Both the position numbers and the translations under genes were made by a program. Source: Spongilla lacustris (lineage: Eukaryota > Porifera > Demospongiae > Spongillida > Spongillidae). From it: DNA of 64,000 nucleotides. Where the stretch lies: assembly GCA_949361645.1 (NCBI GenBank), contig OX442417.1, forward strand, positions 15,657,427-15,721,426. Reading direction: 5' to 3'. The notes beneath the pieces are model-generated. The model did not search any database and had not been told where the DNA came from. It was given only the letters and a program-made list of their open reading frames with translations. Position 1 is the first letter of the stretch. The number at the start of each line of letters is the position of its first letter. Shown one piece after another: positions 11,370 through 22,684 of this stretch.

Positions 11370-11465
11370 CAGTGCACATTTACACCCCAGGTCTGTATGC
11401 TGTACATATACCCCAGGTCTGTATGCTGTACATATACCCCAGGTCTGTATGCATGTAGTCAGTGC
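11370..11465 (+). repeat. Short tandem repeat
   Basis: About three copies of a 28-bp unit with TACACCCCAGGTCTGTATGC / TGTACATA. Upstream, at 11170-11355, a looser repeat contains GAGTATTTGGACAGAGGTA-type phrases. Confidence 0.7.
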
Positions 11466-11530
11466 AAGGCCGTAGTAAGGGGCAGGGGGGCGTGGCTTAC
11501 CCCCCCCCCCCCCCCCCCCCCCCCCCCAGA
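11466..11530. mobile_element. Possible end of another C-rich TIR element
   Basis: CAAGGCCGTAGTAAGGGGCA followed by a G-run, GGCGTGGCTTA and a 27-base C-run resembles the G/C-rich ends of the local TIR elements, but no partner end was found. Confidence 0.3.
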
Positions 11531-12020
11531 AAATATACAACAATAATTAAAAAAATACGCGGTAGCGGTACCATATTTAACACATTCCGGTATTTAGAAC
11601 GACAAAGTGTGGTCAACCTTAGATAGGTAGTTGGATATTTTTTCAAATTGTGATTTCAGCCACATATTATATATCGTTTGAAAGAGCAAAAATTCTGCAT
11701 TCCAAAAATACCTTATACTCATGGTTATGCGTTTTGTTGCGAGAACCACGCTATTCGAAAGATCAAAAATGAAATGATCGCGAATGTACGTGAATTAATA
11801 GGGTACGCGAAACAAAAACTGTCCCGGTTGAGTTTATAATCAGTACCGAGATATAAATAAGTGTGCAGCCTTAACCAAAACTTTAAAATACATAGTATCA
11901 CTAATATCATACATAGAGATGCATTGGATTTTGCTTCAATAAGTAACTAACGCTTACTATTGGTCATGATAAGAAGGAAGGTTATTCTACCAAATAGTAC
12001 ACTTAACTATACTTACTAAA

Positions 12021-13516
12021 TTATGGTACTAACTGATGAAATCTACACATTTCTAATTTGTCTTGTAAACTTTGCACAACACAGTGATTTACAGCAACTC
12101 TGTCACATAGGGTATTTTTCAAGTTTTTAAGTATTGTCATCTTTGTGTACACATATTCTAAACTGTGAAAAGTAGCATATGTAGTAACAATGTTATGAAT
12201 TGACTCACAAATATGCGATGTATAGTCATCTGTGGTACCACCTGCAATTGTTTTTAAACTTAAAACATATGATTTACACAATGTAGGAGGTGATGTTGCA
12301 ACACTTATGTGTATTTCATTAATATGGTCTCCATTAACTGTATTCGAATCCCAGGAAAGTGTAATACCTTTACAATTATACATTATTTCTCCTACTTGTA
12401 AGTCACTTAATACTCCTAGTTCATATGCACAGCAAGTAACTGTGGATGGGTCTGGAAGACTAGTAACCATTGCACCTGCCAGCTCTAATAAAACCCCTTC
12501 AATAACAGGACTTATATTAGTTATAGGTACATGGTATTCTAAACAGCAATAGACTGCTTTACGACAAGCAAAATTATAAGTTTTTTCATCATTTTTAGAA
12601 TTTATTCTTTTTGAAGATTCTTCCTTACAAGCCAGCTCCTCCAACTGGGATTGAAGCATGTCATTTTCAATTTTCATGTGGCGCATTTTTACTTTAGGTA
12701 AAAGTCTTTATTTTCCTTCTTCCATTTCTGCTCATTCATCTTATAGAAAATTTTGGATTTGTGGTAGGTATATCTCAATGCAACAAGTGATCTTTTAAAC
12801 TGTTTTGCTTTACTGTGATGGCTTCCTTGCTTTAATGACAAATTTTCCTGCGTCAACTTCTTAATCATTGAATAGTTTTTATTAATTATTATTTTTGCAC
12901 TTAGCAATTTAGAACGGAGTGTTTTTTCAATATTTGACTTTCTATTTAATGCTTTTTGAAAATAGCGGTTTTGCATTTTAACACTAGCAAATACTCAAAG
13001 CTTTGCTGTGAGGACCTCATTTGATGTCATTAACTTCTTTAAAGAACTTTTTCTTTCCCCAAATTCTGTGCAGCTAGATCTAAGGTTTATTGGTATGGAG
13101 CAGGAGGTGCCCGTTTGACTAGTGTGCAGAGCACTGACTGATGAAAGTGGATTTTTGAATGTATTTGTTTGGGATTCATTTAAAGGCAATTCAAATTTCA
13201 GATTAAGATAAAAAACAATATCTTCCCAGGTTCTAGTAAGATGCTTCTTCATATCATTGATAGTTTGAAGTACACGCTTAATGGAAGTGCACAATGCATT
13301 AATGTTCACATCTTTTCCTGTTGCTACTTTTTCCATAGGTTTGGCATTTTTTAGGTTGGAGTTGATGTACAACACTAAGCCATTTCTTATTTCAGGAGCT
13401 AGACGGGATCCATGCTCACTCACATCCTTTTTATAATCATTAATGAGCCTCCTTAGATCAATAACTGTCTTCATTCTAAATAGCAAAAAAGCAATGGTTG
13501 CGCACATGCGCATCAT
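12021..13516 (-). pseudogene. Broken transposon-type ORF (coiled coil plus conserved C-terminal domain)
   Basis: Three minus-strand frames lie end to end: 13516-12995, 12976-12689 and 12686-12021. The first two share a frame and are separated by a TGA; the third is shifted. Together they read as a helical, Lys/Glu-rich region, a coiled coil (MRHMKIENDMLQSQLEELAC) and a domain with SPVIEGVLLELAG, STVTCCAYELGVLSDLQVGE, ITLSWDSNTVNGDHINEIHI and TIAGGTTDDYTSHI. This pattern resembles a family of uncharacterised dispersed-repeat proteins common in aquatic invertebrate genomes; that memory is not specific enough to name a superfamily. The stops suggest a dead copy, although short introns cannot be excluded. 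No TIRs were found around it. Confidence 0.45.
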
Positions 13517-13519
13517 TCA

Positions 13520-14865
13520 TACACGTAATGCCCGTATGGATGCATGCATCTAATTAAACATGAATACTTGGCTTGAAAAGAACAGTGCTTGGGCATCATC
13601 GAATTACAATGTTACAACAATAGAAATAAAATGATTTGTTAAGTCTTCAAATTAATTTCATTTACAACTTAGTTGATTGAAGAATGGGGTTTGCAATAAA
13701 TAGGGTAGTCACAAAACATGTTATTGTAAGGAACGGTTATGTGCTTATGCTTTGTAGACAAAGAATCCAAGTTAACCTACTTAGTTCAAGTATAAAGATA
13801 CATTTATATAAACATGTGTGTCCTTTTTTCATGCAGACCAACACAAAACGCCTGGGTAGTTAAAGCACCCTTGGGCATCATCCAAACGTCCTCATACTTT
13901 GTAATATGATGATTCGATGCCTAACTTAAATAACAATATATATCCTGTGATAGTTGGTTCACAATCAGAGTCAAAATTCATTCCCAAAATTATACTACGA
14001 ATTCAATGCGTAAAAAAAAATTGATCAAGAACCAGCTCGAAATTAGGCAATGGCGTTTCATTCTACAACAAATCGGCTTACTAAATCAAGCTATGCAATC
14101 GGACCAACCTCGCAGATAATCAAACAACTTTCTTCGCTTCTATAAGACCTTTTCCAACTTTACGAAATACGTGTCCAGTTTTCGACGTAGTTTTAGATCA
14201 TCGATTTACGGACCCACTTACGCGATTTATCCAAGTACCTACCTTAGATCGATATGGGATGTCCATTTTGAAGTACGTCTCAAAGCAGCCTTCCAGGAAG
14301 TTGAAAGATCATGATTTCCAAATGTTGATCTTGAGGTGTTTCTTCCAGAGCTTGCACTACTATGCCCCAAGTTGATGCAGAGACCTGTTGTACCTACCTC
14401 GAGCTCATTTATCATCAAGCAGCAGTCTTTAAACTAGTACATGATTTTACGTGTGCAGAAATATGATACAGATATGTAAGACTGCTGCAATCGCAAATGC
14501 CATACCTATCAATGCATTTTATCATGACTCTTACCATGGAATGATGTCGGTGCAAAATAAAACCAGACTCATAATCGTTAACTGTGAACGTACAGTAATA
14601 ACCAAATGCTTTGCGTTGCCCATACCGTCCTATAGTGACTTGAGCACCAAGGTGATAGCGGAAAAGAATTTCAATTAAGTCATTAAATCACGCGATGAAA
14701 AGGGGCATTACGCTGATGCGCCAGAATGCTAGGGCTTTGCTAGGAAGAACCCCTAGACTGAGTAGTGAGGTACAATTAGCTCAGTATACTTGTAATGTGT
14801 TATTAAAATTTATAGACAATACTTTAATAACCATAAGTCACGTGCCATCATATGTAGCAGTACTA
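13520..14865. other. Gene-free stretch upstream of the ISOC gene
   Basis: AT-rich, without a recognisable exon. The phrase TTGGGCATCATC occurs at about 13590 and 13870. The final few hundred bases should hold the promoter of the ISOC gene, but no clear core element was seen. Confidence 0.35.
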
Positions 14866-14869
14866 CGAA

Positions 14870-17800
14870 ATGGCAGTTGCAAAGAGATTAGGTCGTCTTG
14901 CTGCGGATTGCTGCTATTTCTTCTTATGTGACATGCAAGACAAGTTCCGTCCTTCCATCCGCTACTTCCCGGAAATCATCGCAGTGGCAAAACGCATGGT
15001 AAGTGCTTGCGTGATTAATTAGTGGTACAGCTACTCTCCGTGTTATCTCTTACACTGTAGGTGGACGCTGCTAATATTCTTGAGATCCCTGTAATTGCGA
15101 CGGAACAGTATCCCAAAGGTGAGAAAGGCTTGTCGCTAGAATACTTGTAACCTGATTCATTAAGCTTTTTATGTGTACATGTACATGTTTGTGCGTGTAT
15201 TGTGTGTGTATGTGTTGTGTGTGTGTGTATAGCTGCACATATTGAAGAACAGCTCTTCTACCCCCAGGTCTGGGAAGCACTGTGCCAGAGATTGATATCA
15301 GCAAAGCCAGGGTGTTTGACAAAACAGTGTTCTCGATGCTCATACCAGCTGTGGAGAAGGTGTTGGAAGAGGATGCAGGTCGCAAGGCCGTTGTATTGTT
15401 TGGTATTGAGGTAAGGAGCTGTACCTGTTTGATATGTGGACTGTTGCTGTTCCTGCTGTACCTGTTTTATGGTACTGTCGGCAGGCACAGATCTACACAG
15501 GGGCGTACACGGCACACGCTCCCCCCCCCCCAAATTCGGCCAATGGTTGGGCCGTGGAAACACTATATGAAATGATTAAGATCTAAATTGGTGTTAGCAA
15601 GAGACCTCCCCCCGCACTGATTCAATCAGCCAACGGCGACAGCACCCTCCACCTACCCCCCCACTGGTTGAATTGCTGGCTGGGGCTGTGTGCACGCCAC
15701 ACTCCCCCCCCCCCCCCCCCCCCCCCCCGTTCACAACTTCCTAGATCCGCCACTGGTTGGTATACCTGTTTTGTGGTATTGTTGGTATACCTGCTGTACC
15801 TGTTTTGTGGTATTGTTGGTATACCTGCTGTACCTGTTTTGTGGTATTGTTGGTATACCTGCTGTACCTGTTTTGTGGTATTGTTGGTATACCTGCTGTA
15901 CCTGTTTTGTGGTACTGTTGGTATACCTGCTGTACCTGTTTTGTGGTATTGTTGGTATACCTGCTGTACCTGTTTTGTGGTACTGTTGGTATACCTGCTG
16001 TACCTGTTTTGGGGTACTGTTGGTATGCCTGCTGTACCTGTTTTGTGGTACTGTTGGTATACCTGCTGTACCTGTTTTGTGGTACTGTTGGTATACCTGC
16101 TGTACCTGTTTTGTGGTACTGTTGGTATACCTGCTGTACCTGTTTTGTGGTACTGTTGGTATACCTGCTGTACCTGTTTTGTGGTATTGTTGGTATACCT
16201 GCTGTACCTGTTTTGTGGTACTGTTGGTATACCTGCTGTACCTGTTTTGTGGTATTGTTGGTATACCTGCTGTACCTGTTTTGTGGTACTGTTGGTATAC
16301 CTGCTGTACCTGTTTTGGGGTACTGTTGGTATGCCTGCTGTACCTGTTTTGTGGTACTGTTGGTATACCTGCTGTACCTGTTTTGTGGTATTGTTGGTAT
16401 ACCTGCTGTACCTGTTTTGTGGTATTGTTGGTATACCTGCTGTACCTGTTTTGTGGTACTGTTGGTATACCTGCTGTACCTGTTTTGTGGTATTGTTGGT
16501 ATACCTGCTGTACCTGTTTTGTGGTATTGTTGGTATACCTGCTGTACCTGTTTTGTGGTACTGTTGGTATGCCTGCTGTACCTGTTTTGTGGTACTGTTG
16601 GTATACCTGCTGTACCTGTTTTGTGGTACTGTTGGTATACCTGCTGTACCTGTTTTATTAATATATGTCATGCTGTTGGTATACCATACCTGCTGTACCT
16701 GTTTTATTAATACCGCATCCGCGAGTTAAGTGGGTACAAATTTAGAGGAAACTAAAAACCTAAAAGATCCGCTAGCAATAAAATCACAGGTACTGGTTGT
16801 AAAATAAGTAGAGTAACCTTTTACACTACATTTGCATTATAATTTATAAGAGCTGCAACTATCGCAGTTTTGATGCACACACTTTAAATAGGCATATTGC
16901 GGTACTACATTTATCATTTTATCATTTTGCACCCCTTCCCTTCTTGACTGTAAATTGTTAAGCATACATGAGCCATCTATATCAATTGCAGCTCTTGGTT
17001 TCCCTAATAATTAAAATTACATACTCGCAAAGCATTGTGAAAAGCATCCAAGTTTAAACGCACGCGGAAATGTATAGAGTTATTTAGACACGATAGAACA
17101 CATGCACACAGTTAAAAAAATACATCGCTTACGACTGAAAATCGATTGAAATGTGTAAAAGTTCAACTTGGCTTATACAATGTGATTATTGCCGTTTTTC
17201 TATGATGATGAATTAAGGTTTCATCAGAAAGGACCCCGTTTATATCGCCGCATTTGTAGCATCCAGCAAGCGGAATGATCACTCACAAAATGCATCCAAT
17301 GTTGTCTCAAGAGTCGTACTTTCACATTACTGTATTTGAAAACAAAAATACCCATCAGCGGACCTTTTAGTTTTTTTTTACTTCCCCCCAAAATGGCTTA
17401 AATTTACCCACTTTACTCGCGGACGCGGTATTAATATGTCATGCTGTTGGTATACTGTTTTATATATGATTGGATGGTACTGTTTGCAGACCCAGGTGTG
17501 TGTGCAACAGACGACCTTTGACCTTCTGGCCCGTGGGTACGATGTCCATATTGTGGCTGATGGGGTGTCATCGAGATCTCAAGTAGACAGGATGTTTGCT
17601 TTGGAGGTTTGTGCATATTATGGTTGAGTGCACACATCAGTGCAACATGCACACCACATGCAACATGCACACCACATGCAACATGCACACCACATGCAAC
17701 ATGCACACCATGTGCAACATGCACACCACACATACACACATGCACACCATATACATATGCATACACATGCACACACTGATCACATGTGCACACACACCAC

Positions 17801-18009
17801 ACATGCACACACACCACACCACACTGGTCACACATGCACACACTCTCACTCCCACTGGACAGAGGTTGAGGCAGGCTGGGGCCTTTATCTCCACCAGTGA
17901 GTCTATCCTGTTCGAGCTACTTCATGATTCTAAACACCCCAAGTTTAAAGAGGTGCAAGCCCTCATCAAAAACCCAGCTCCTGATTCTGGCCTGCTCACC
18001 AAACTATAA
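14870..18009 (+). CDS. ISOC1/ISOC2: Isochorismatase-domain hydrolase (ISOC1/ISOC2 type), 5 exons
   Basis: Cysteine-hydrolase-fold protein of the isochorismatase-like superfamily; the natural substrate of the animal members is not settled. Exons: 14870-14998, 15061-15118, 15268-15410, 17490-17606 and 17863-18009. All junctions are GT-AG and the phases agree, giving 197 aa, close to animal ISOC2 (about 205). The catalytic triad is complete: Asp21 (LCDMQDKF), Lys62 (TEQYPKGLG) and Cys114 ([11 protein letters not shown]). The C-terminus [12 protein letters not shown]...APDSGLL is typical of the family. Residues such as YPKGLGSTV and VCVQQT are ISOC1-like while the length is ISOC2-like. The ATG at 14870 is the first in frame and begins the domain at once. 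Intron 3 (2.1 kb) has been filled by a TIR element, a 34-bp array and a second transposon. The gene faces enolase, with about 600 bp between the stop codons. Confidence 0.93.
15498..15755. mobile_element. TIR-family insertion in ISOC intron 3
   Basis: Starts CAGGGGCGTACACGGCACAC and ends TCCTAGATCCGCCACTG, with C-runs at 15521-15531 and 15704-15728, like the GGATCCAGG-end family. The 5-bp flanks (CTACA and GTTGG) do not match, so this may be two fused partial copies, or an end altered by the adjoining 34-bp array. Confidence 0.5.
15756..16700 (+). repeat. 34-bp minisatellite in ISOC intron 3
   Basis: About 27 tandem units of GTTGGTATACCTGCTGTACC plus TGTTTTGTGGTAYT. Because 34 is not a multiple of 3 and the unit has no stop codon, long frames of over 300 codons run through all three forward frames and one reverse frame; these are artefacts. 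The last unit is split by the transposon at 16711-17430. Confidence 0.92.
16711..17430. mobile_element. 720-bp non-autonomous transposon with TTAA target site (piggyBac-like)
   Basis: The ends TACCGCATCCGCGAGTTAAG and the inverted CTTTACTCGCGGACGCGGTA are TIRs of more than 30 bp. TTAA lies on each side (16707-16710 and 17431-17434). Removing the element and one TTAA joins the broken 34-bp repeat sequence, and the result matches a neighbouring unit (TTTTATTAATAT...GTCATGCTGTTGG at 16644-16678). There is no transposase ORF. TTAA duplications are typical of the piggyBac superfamily; the assignment rests on that alone. A second copy is at 53131-55013. Confidence 0.85.
17636..17850 (+). repeat. 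ACATGCACACCAC tandem repeat in ISOC intron 4
   Basis: An 18-bp unit containing CATGCAACATGCACACCA is repeated about five times, then degrades into (CA)-rich sequence that runs almost to the splice acceptor of exon 5 at 17861-17862. Confidence 0.8.
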
Positions 18010-18603
18010 CTCTGGCAGCTAATATATTGACTGAAGTGGGTGTGGTGTCCTATTGAAATGGGTGTGGTGTCCTATTGAAGTGGTTGTGGTGTCCTATTGA
18101 GTTGCCTCACATCATAAGATGAGTTGGGAGAGGGGAAGCCCCCAAGCTCCCCAATGGGAACATCTTTTACACATGTACAAGTGGGTTAGTGGCATAGGAA
18201 GGTTACCATAGCAATGGTGTTGGAGTGGCCAGTAAAGTTCAGCTATTTCTCTGTGAGCACACCAGCATCACCTGATCCACCCACAATCTGATAATGAATA
18301 ATTCTGTGCAGATGAATTGCTAATGGACCACTTCTGCATGGACCTGCTGCTTATGCTATAAGTTTGTACCCTTGTAAGCAAATCAAATGCACCTCTTGGG
18401 TTTATATGCTTTGGACATCTCTTGAGAAAGATAGTGGATTTGAAGGTAGAAAGAAAACAACCATGTCTGTTAAAGCCCCACCCCTACACAAATCATAATT
18501 TCAAATGGTTTGTAATGATCAACAGCCCTATACAATGCTCACATCTTTTAACAACACACTGGTCCTTTACAACAGCAGGAGCCCTAAACAATAACAGGGT
18601 TGA
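18010..18603. other. Convergent 3' region between ISOC and enolase
   Basis: Holds the 3' UTRs of both genes. A GTGGTGTCCTATTGAA phrase is repeated three times at about 18039-18100. No canonical AATAAA signal was found in a convincing position. Confidence 0.4.
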
Positions 18604-19908
18604 CTACAGAGGATGGCGGAAACTCTTCCCCGCAAACTTGGCCCTATCTCCCAGCTCCTCCTCTATACGGAGCAGCTGGTTGTACTTGGCAAGGCGCTCG
18701 GACCTGCAGGGGGCTCCGGTTTTTATTTGCCCCGTCCCCAGACCCACCACGAGGTCGGCAATGAACGTGTCTTCAGTCTCCCCGCTTCGGTGGCTCACCA
18801 TTGTGCCCCAGCCGTTCTCCTGGGCTGCACGGCAGGCGGCGATGGACTCCGAGACGCTGCCTATCTGGTTGACCTTGAGGAGCAGCGCGTTGCAGGCCTT
18901 CTTCTCAATGGCCGTCCTGATCCTCTTTGGGTTGGTCACCAAGAGGTCGTCTCCCACTATCTGGATGGAAGTGCCGGCAGTAAACTTGGTCCAGCCCTCC
19001 CAATCGTCCTGGTCGTAGCAGTCCTCGATGGAAACGATCGGGTAGTCCTTGACGAAGCCCGTGTATATCTCTGCCAGCTGGTCTGATGTCAGCCAGGTCG
19101 AGGGATCGGACTTCGGGTTCTTGAAGTCAAGGTCGTACTTGCCGTCGCGACAGAACTCTGAGGCAGCGCAGTCCATTCCGATCTCCACCTTTCCGGTGTA
19201 GCCGGCCTTCTGAATGGCCACCTTGAGCAGCTCCAGACCCTCCCTGTTGTCCTGGATGTTTGGGGCAAATCCTCCCTCGTCCCCAACGTTGGTGGCGTCC
19301 TGCCCGTACTTCTCCTTGATCACGGCTTTCAGGTGGTGGTAGACCTCGGCGCCCATGCGCAGCGCCTCCCGAAACGAGCTGGCCCCGGTGGGAAGAATCA
19401 TGAACTCCTGCATCGCGAGCTTGTTCCCGGCGTGGCTCCCGCCGTTGATGACGTTGAACGCGGGGCAAGGGAGAACGAAGGTCGTCTTGCCAGCGACGTC
19501 AGCAATGTGCTGGTAGAGTGGAACGCCCTTGTGCGCGGCTCCCGCCTTGCATACGGCCAGGGAAACCCCGAGAATGGCGTTGGCGCCCAGTTTGGACTTG
19601 TTCTCAGTCCCGTCGAGATCCAGCATCAGCTGGTCTATCGCGGCTTGATTTGTGACCTCGATACGGCTGGCTATGAGCGATGGTCCGATTATGCTGATGA
19701 CGTTACTCACAGCCTTGAGTACACCTTTGCCCAGGTAACGCTTGGGGTCCTTGTCCCGGAGTTCCAAGGCTTCGTAAATCCCCGTGGAGGCCCCCGAAGG
19801 AACAGCAGCGCGGAAAACCCCCTTTGCGGTGGTCACTTCCACCTCTACCGTTGGGTTTCCACGGCTGTCTAGGATCTCGCGAGCGTGGACTTTAGTTACT
19901 TCAGCCAT
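18604..19908 (-). CDS. ENO1: Enolase (phosphopyruvate hydratase), intronless coding region
   Basis: Cytosolic glycolytic enzyme converting 2-phosphoglycerate to phosphoenolpyruvate. One uninterrupted frame of 434 aa, the usual animal length, starts [20 protein letters not shown] and ends [11 protein letters not shown]. Conserved sites are present: SHAGNK (catalytic His), MQEFM, DEGGFAP (Glu), IGMDCAAS and SIEDC (metal ligands), [10 protein letters not shown], the signature [10 protein letters not shown] with the catalytic Lys, [10 protein letters not shown] and GQIKTGAP. The ATG at 19908 is chosen because the upstream extension would start at a TTG. That TTGCAG (minus strand, 19926-19921), after a pyrimidine-rich run, looks like a 3' splice site, so a 5'-UTR intron is likely. 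The coding region is visibly more GC-rich than its surroundings and, unlike the neighbouring genes, has no coding intron. Confidence 0.97.
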   Translation of the reverse strand: MAEVTKVHAREILDSRGNPTVEVEVTTAKGVFRAAVPSGASTGIYEALELRDKDPKRYLGKGVLKAVSNVISIIGPSLIASRIEVTNQAAIDQLMLDLDGTENKSKLGANAILGVSLAVCKAGAAHKGVPLYQHIADVAGKTTFVLPCPAFNVINGGSHAGNKLAMQEFMILPTGASSFREALRMGAEVYHHLKAVIKEKYGQDATNVGDEGGFAPNIQDNREGLELLKVAIQKAGYTGKVEIGMDCAASEFCRDGKYDLDFKNPKSDPSTWLTSDQLAEIYTGFVKDYPIVSIEDCYDQDDWEGWTKFTAGTSIQIVGDDLLVTNPKRIRTAIEKKACNALLLKVNQIGSVSESIAACRAAQENGWGTMVSHRSGETEDTFIADLVVGLGTGQIKTGAPCRSERLAKYNQLLRIEEELGDRAKFAGKSFRHPL

Positions 19909-19926
19909 ACGTTCCACCAGCTGCAA

Positions 19927-20690
19927 ACGGTAATAAGGTCAAGGGTTATAATTGTCCTCACGTGATTACTATTAAAATGTACCCTAGTCTCGTCCCCAGA
20001 TCCTCATATGCAGCTAAGCTGGTGACGAGACCCATCCAGCACTATTTGTAAATGGACTAGTGCACGTTGATTCTTTATTAATACAGCACAGTTGTTGAAG
20101 ATAAATGTTTTTCTGATACATGTATGACTTACATGTTTAGGTCACTCAATTTTAATCATAACTGATAAGGTGTGGGTTAGCAAAGTAAGGCAGTTATTCA
20201 TATTAAAAAACACCTGTACATGTTTACTTGGAAGTTGGAACCAAACCAAATGGTTTTGGGTTGTGCGTTCCGATTAGAAACTAAAGCAACAAAGACCCCA
20301 CTGATGATGAAAACACGCCTGGAATTCCGTCTTCCGTCTTCCGACCTAAATACAAACAAGCGTTAGATAGCTACATTAGCTAGATTTGGACAATGTGAAA
20401 GATGTACATTTTTGTAGAAAGATGCGCTATGTTTTCAATTTTTAACGCGCGATCGAGTGTTTTTATGTCACTACATGTATGTATGTTGTATACACCTCAC
20501 TACCACGTGAGCGCGCACCGCCTTCTTACCTCCGTCTTCATCACGGTGTATATTAATAGTAACATTATTGTGGTGATGTACACGCGTGTGACGTCAGATA
20601 CAACTCCTAAATTTAGATCCCTGATTGTTTCCTTGCTCTCAAATCCACTACCGCCTTGTTTTCACGATGGTTACCCGCTGAGCTTTCAAT
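19927..20690. other. Enolase 5' region
   Basis: The likely 5'-UTR intron and promoter of enolase lie here. There is a repeated CGTCTTCCGTCTTCCG phrase near 20328. No clear TATA box or start was seen, and no other gene was recognised. Confidence 0.35.
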
Positions 20691-21138
20691 ATTGAGGGAG
20701 GGCATGCCCTGGTGACAGACATGTGCAAGGCCCTTACACTCCAAGGTATGTCTCCAGCCTGCACTGCCATCCAAATGTTACTGAACTTACTTTTGTGCAT
20801 GCAAGCCAAAATGCAGCCTCTGGTAAGTTGGCTGCTCATTAATTGTAGCTACATGTGCTGAGTTTTTGTACTTATTAAAGTGTATCATTTGAAGTTTTTA
20901 AAAATCACATTTTTTAATAATATCAATGCAAGTTACAAGTTAGTAGGTGTCCTGGAAGGGCACACAACAGGACAGCAGGGTTCTAGCATCTCTCCTATTG
21001 CCTCCCACATATTCGGGTTCTAGCAGTTACCCTGACCAGCCAGGGTAAAGCTGAGTCTCCCATATAGACTGGCAATGGTGTGGTGCTTCATTTGGTGTAT
21101 TTTTATATTGTGTAACCAATTATTATTTTTATTACATA

Positions 21139-21345
21139 CCAACTCACGGGCACTCCTGTTTCAATCAGGATCATCTGTCTTATTGTAATAGTAGCCCATT
21201 TATTTGTAATGTATATACAAATGTATTTTTTGACAATACATGTAGTATCACATATACATTACAAACAAAAGGGCTAATATTACAATAAGTTCTATGGATC
21301 TTCCACAGATGATCCTGATCGAGACAGGAGTGCCCATGAGTTGGC
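21139..21345. repeat. Imperfect inverted repeat (about 80-95-bp arms)
   Basis: The left arm begins CCAACTCACGGGCACTCCTG and continues ...ATCAGGATCATCTGTC...TTATTGTAATA. The right arm is its inverse, with TATTACAATAAG...CAGATGATCCTGATCGAGAC...GGAGTGCCCATGAGTTGG. The loop is about 35 bp near 21215-21250. It could fold into a long hairpin and lies in retroelement-derived DNA. Confidence 0.75.
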
Positions 21346-22440
21346 TCGCATCAAAGCTAGCCTGCCATACAATAGACAGGTAGCATGTGACTTCCCCTGG
21401 TGGCTAGGCGAGAGGCAAGGTGTAATGAAGTTTGCATGGCTTCTGTACCCCAGCACCCATAAGTCTCCAATACTATGGGGATACTTGTCCAGCCCACTTA
21501 GCTGCCAGAACTGCAGATCCACTTGTCACACCCGCTTGGACCATTAAAGTACATGTACTTGAATTTAGCGTAAATGTGACAGTCAGATCTAGAGCTGCTG
21601 CATGGTTTGCCCAAATCCCAATGAGGGATAAGGATGTCTGCTGGCCACGTTCTATGTCCTTCACCCCCAAACCACTTCCTGCTTCAACTTGAGGACCCAG
21701 ACAGGCCTGTCGGCAAGATTCTAAGAGGAAATCCCTGAGCCTGTTGTGTATTTTATTTTATTTTTTATGTTTCAGTTGTCCCTTCCGTCAGCTTGGGACT
21801 GCACCTTGACCCCAGAGAGTTTCAAACAGCAGTGAAATGGTGGGTGGGAGTCAATCCCTCATTGAGTTTAGATGGAAATCCAATGGTTTGTCCTCTATGT
21901 CCCAACTGTGCACTTGACCCTCTGGGTTACCACTGCGCCACATGCAAAAGAGGAGGTGATGTAACAACCAGGCACAACACTCTTCGAAACAAGATCAACA
22001 GCACCTTTCAGCAAGCTGGTTTATCTGCACAGTGCACACCTTGAGGTTGGCTGTGGATGGGGACATGATAATTCCAGTACACAGCCTGTGGACATCCTAG
22101 TTACCAATTGGGATTGTGGCACCTCAGCTGCCTTGACATTACCATTGCATCCCCGCTTAATTCACACACTATGTTGGAAGCGGGCATGTACCAGGGTGTT
22201 TCAGCAAAGGCAGCTGAGTACAGAAAACATAGCAAAAATGATCCCAAGTGTGCTGAGTTGGGCTGGTGATGTGTACCATTGGCAGTGGAGAAGTATGGGG
22301 CCTGGGGACCAAATGCATTAAAGGCCTTCTCGCAGGTGGCTTCACAGTTAGCCATTCATGGTAACACCCCCAAGTCTAAGGTGGTAGCTGAGCTATATGG
22401 CCGCCTCAGCCTGTTATTGATTTCGATCAATCTTGGTCCG
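21290..22440 (+). pseudogene. Retroelement protein tail, copy 1 (broken)
   Basis: Fragments read SRAAAWFAQIP, LGLHLDPREFQTAVKWWVG, VCPLCPNCALDPLGYHC, CKRGGDVTTRHNTLRNKI, PVDILVTNWDCG, KHSKNDPKCAELGW and CVPLAVEKYGAWG. This order (a cysteine/histidine cluster, RHN-LR, a DILV-W motif, then a C-terminal VPLAVE) resembles the C-terminal region found in some non-LTR-type reverse-transcriptase proteins of invertebrates. The copy has several frameshifts (for example near 22040 and 22133) and an in-frame TGA at about 22265, so it is dead. The family name is not certain. Confidence 0.5.
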
Positions 22441-22684
22441 CTCCTACCCCCAATCAACCCAACAGGACAGTTATCTGTGTGCGTTTTGTGTGTTTCATAT
22501 ATTATGATTATAGCAATAGAATTATTTTAATTTATTCTGTGTGTATAGCTGTAAATAATGTTTTATACATAGCCAAAATTGCCTTGTTTTTGAGGACAGT
22601 GATGCACATGAATTAATTAATTATTCTATATATGTATTCTATGTTGCAACATTGTATTAAATTTATTATGATATAATAGCCGCT

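Noticed and set aside
15668..16729. Long overlapping frames of 317-353 codons, forward and reverse
   Set aside because: All are translations of the 34-bp minisatellite, which has no stop in several frames; they lie inside an ISOC intron.
19089..19872. Frames antisense to or overlapping enolase
   Set aside because: Shadows of a GC-rich coding region; the enolase frame has full-length conserved homology.
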